The notes beneath the pieces are model-generated. The model saw only the letters and a program-made list of their open reading frames with translations, had not been told where the DNA came from and searched no databases. Both the position numbers and the translations under genes were made by a program. Shown in pieces: positions 4,539 through 5,228 of a stretch of 5,228 nt of DNA (position 1 is its first letter; each line of letters starts with the position of its first letter). This DNA is from Nitrosopumilales archaeon (GTDB lineage: Archaea; Thermoproteota; Nitrososphaeria; Nitrososphaerales; Nitrosopumilaceae). The DNA lies in contig JACOWO010000035.1 in assembly GCA_016176745.1 (NCBI GenBank), forward strand, positions 1-5,228, read 5' to 3'.

Positions 4539-5228
4539 ATGGCAAATTTCATATCAAAAGATATGAAAAAAGATGGTGATATTTTTCATGGAAAAAAATT
4601 TGATCTAATAATAATTTCAACTCCAGCGATTTCAGCTGACTGGCTAGAAGAAAAATACGCATATGATGGCTATGTATTTTTATCAAAACATGCTGCTGAA
4701 TCAAATGTGTTGGCCCTTACAGCTCATAGTACTGGAAATTTTTCCGATGCAAATTTTGGAGGTCTTGAAAGGCAAGTGGCAGTACCTCATCCTTACATTC
4801 AAAAATCATACATTCAAAGTCTTTGGAACAAAAAAGACATTTTCTCTGATTTTGAAATAACAATTGAAGCAACCCACCATGGTCCTACCTCGCTTAACAA
4901 GCCTGCATTGTTTATTGAGATTGGAACCACTGAAAAACAATGGACTAATACAAAACTATGCGGTTCTGTAGCGCAAATCGTTGTAGATGTAATGAATAAC
5001 GAACAAAAAATCTCGCCTGTGGCACTCTGTTTTGGTGGTACGCATTACCCTGAAAAATTCACACAAGAGCTGATCAATGGTGAATATGCCTTAGGAACGG
5101 TTATACCAAAACATGCACTACAGTTTTTAGACGAAGAGCTATTTTCTCATGTCCTTAAAAGGAATCACATGGCCAAAACAGCTCTTTTGGATCGGGGTGG
5201 TTTGGGAAAATATAAACAACAAGTTTTA
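4539..5228 (+). CDS. dtdA: D-aminoacyl-tRNA deacylase DtdA (GEK1 type), 3' end cut off
   Basis: A zinc-dependent enzyme that hydrolyses D-amino acids from mischarged tRNAs, protecting translation; this family replaces bacterial Dtd in archaea and plants. The 230 residues present carry the family motifs in order: LSKH at 48-51, TAHSTGN at 61-67, EATHHGPT at 110-117, FIEIGTT at 125-131, GGTHY at 166-170 and IPKHAL at 189-194. The conserved His residues include probable metal ligands. The reading frame runs off the window; archaeal homologues suggest roughly 15-40 residues are missing. The ATG at 4539 is the only canonical start after the in-frame TAA at 4497, but it omits the first beta strand and DPxG-like loop of the family. 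The unread codons just before it give PAGNN, resembling that loop, so the true 5' end is uncertain. Divergent from secE. Confidence 0.9.
   Translation, partial: MANFISKDMKKDGDIFHGKKFDLIIISTPAISADWLEEKYAYDGYVFLSKHAAESNVLALTAHSTGNFSDANFGGLERQVAVPHPYIQKSYIQSLWNKKDIFSDFEITIEATHHGPTSLNKPALFIEIGTTEKQWTNTKLCGSVAQIVVDVMNNEQKISPVALCFGGTHYPEKFTQELINGEYALGTVIPKHALQFLDEELFSHVLKRNHMAKTALLDRGGLGKYKQQVL

Noticed and set aside
4663..4860. A 65-codon plus-strand ORF inside dtdA in another frame
   Set aside because: The overlapping frame carries the DtdA motifs without interruption; this ORF is a shadow.

Overview
The window looks like a chromosomal housekeeping region from a mesophilic archaeon, most likely an ammonia-oxidising Nitrososphaeria (Thaumarchaeota, Nitrosopumilus-like). 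The domain is secure: the genes are archaeal-type L10/P0, L1, L11, Spt5 and SecE/Sec61-gamma, plus a GEK1/DtdA-type D-aminoacyl-tRNA deacylase. Promoters look archaeal too, with TATA-like boxes about 23-33 nt before start codons and little leader. The lineage is an inference from low GC, protein style and a stalk protein L10 without the usual acidic C-terminal tail.

Layout from left to right: an EamA/DMT-family membrane transporter (+, 56-961); a 280-bp gap with two inverted repeats and a probable 38-residue zinc-ribbon microprotein (+, 1088-1204); L10 and L1 (-, overlapping by 8 nt); a divergent Lrp/AsnC regulator (+, 2912-3370) behind a 153-bp shared regulatory region; L11, Spt5 and SecE (-, 3371-4517); and head-to-head with secE, the start of dtdA (+, 4539 to the window end, incomplete at its 3' end).

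The minus-strand genes are the classic archaeal secE-spt5-L11-L1-L10 cluster: protein translocation, transcription elongation and the ribosomal L1 and P stalks. Two things differ from the textbook arrangement. An Lrp/AsnC gene on the opposite strand splits the cluster between L11 and L1, and no L12/P1 gene follows L10. The lrp stop codon abuts the L11 stop codon. Upstream of lrp, a perfect 8-bp inverted repeat overlaps its TATA box and is a good candidate for an autoregulatory operator, which could also influence L1-L10.

I see no mobile element, CRISPR array, rRNA or tRNA, and no convincing new multi-gene system. The most useful leads are the operator-like repeats before lrp and before the zinc-ribbon microprotein, the tandem 26-residue repeats in the L10 tail, and the problematic dtdA start, where the family's N-terminal strand seems displaced into another frame overlapping secE.
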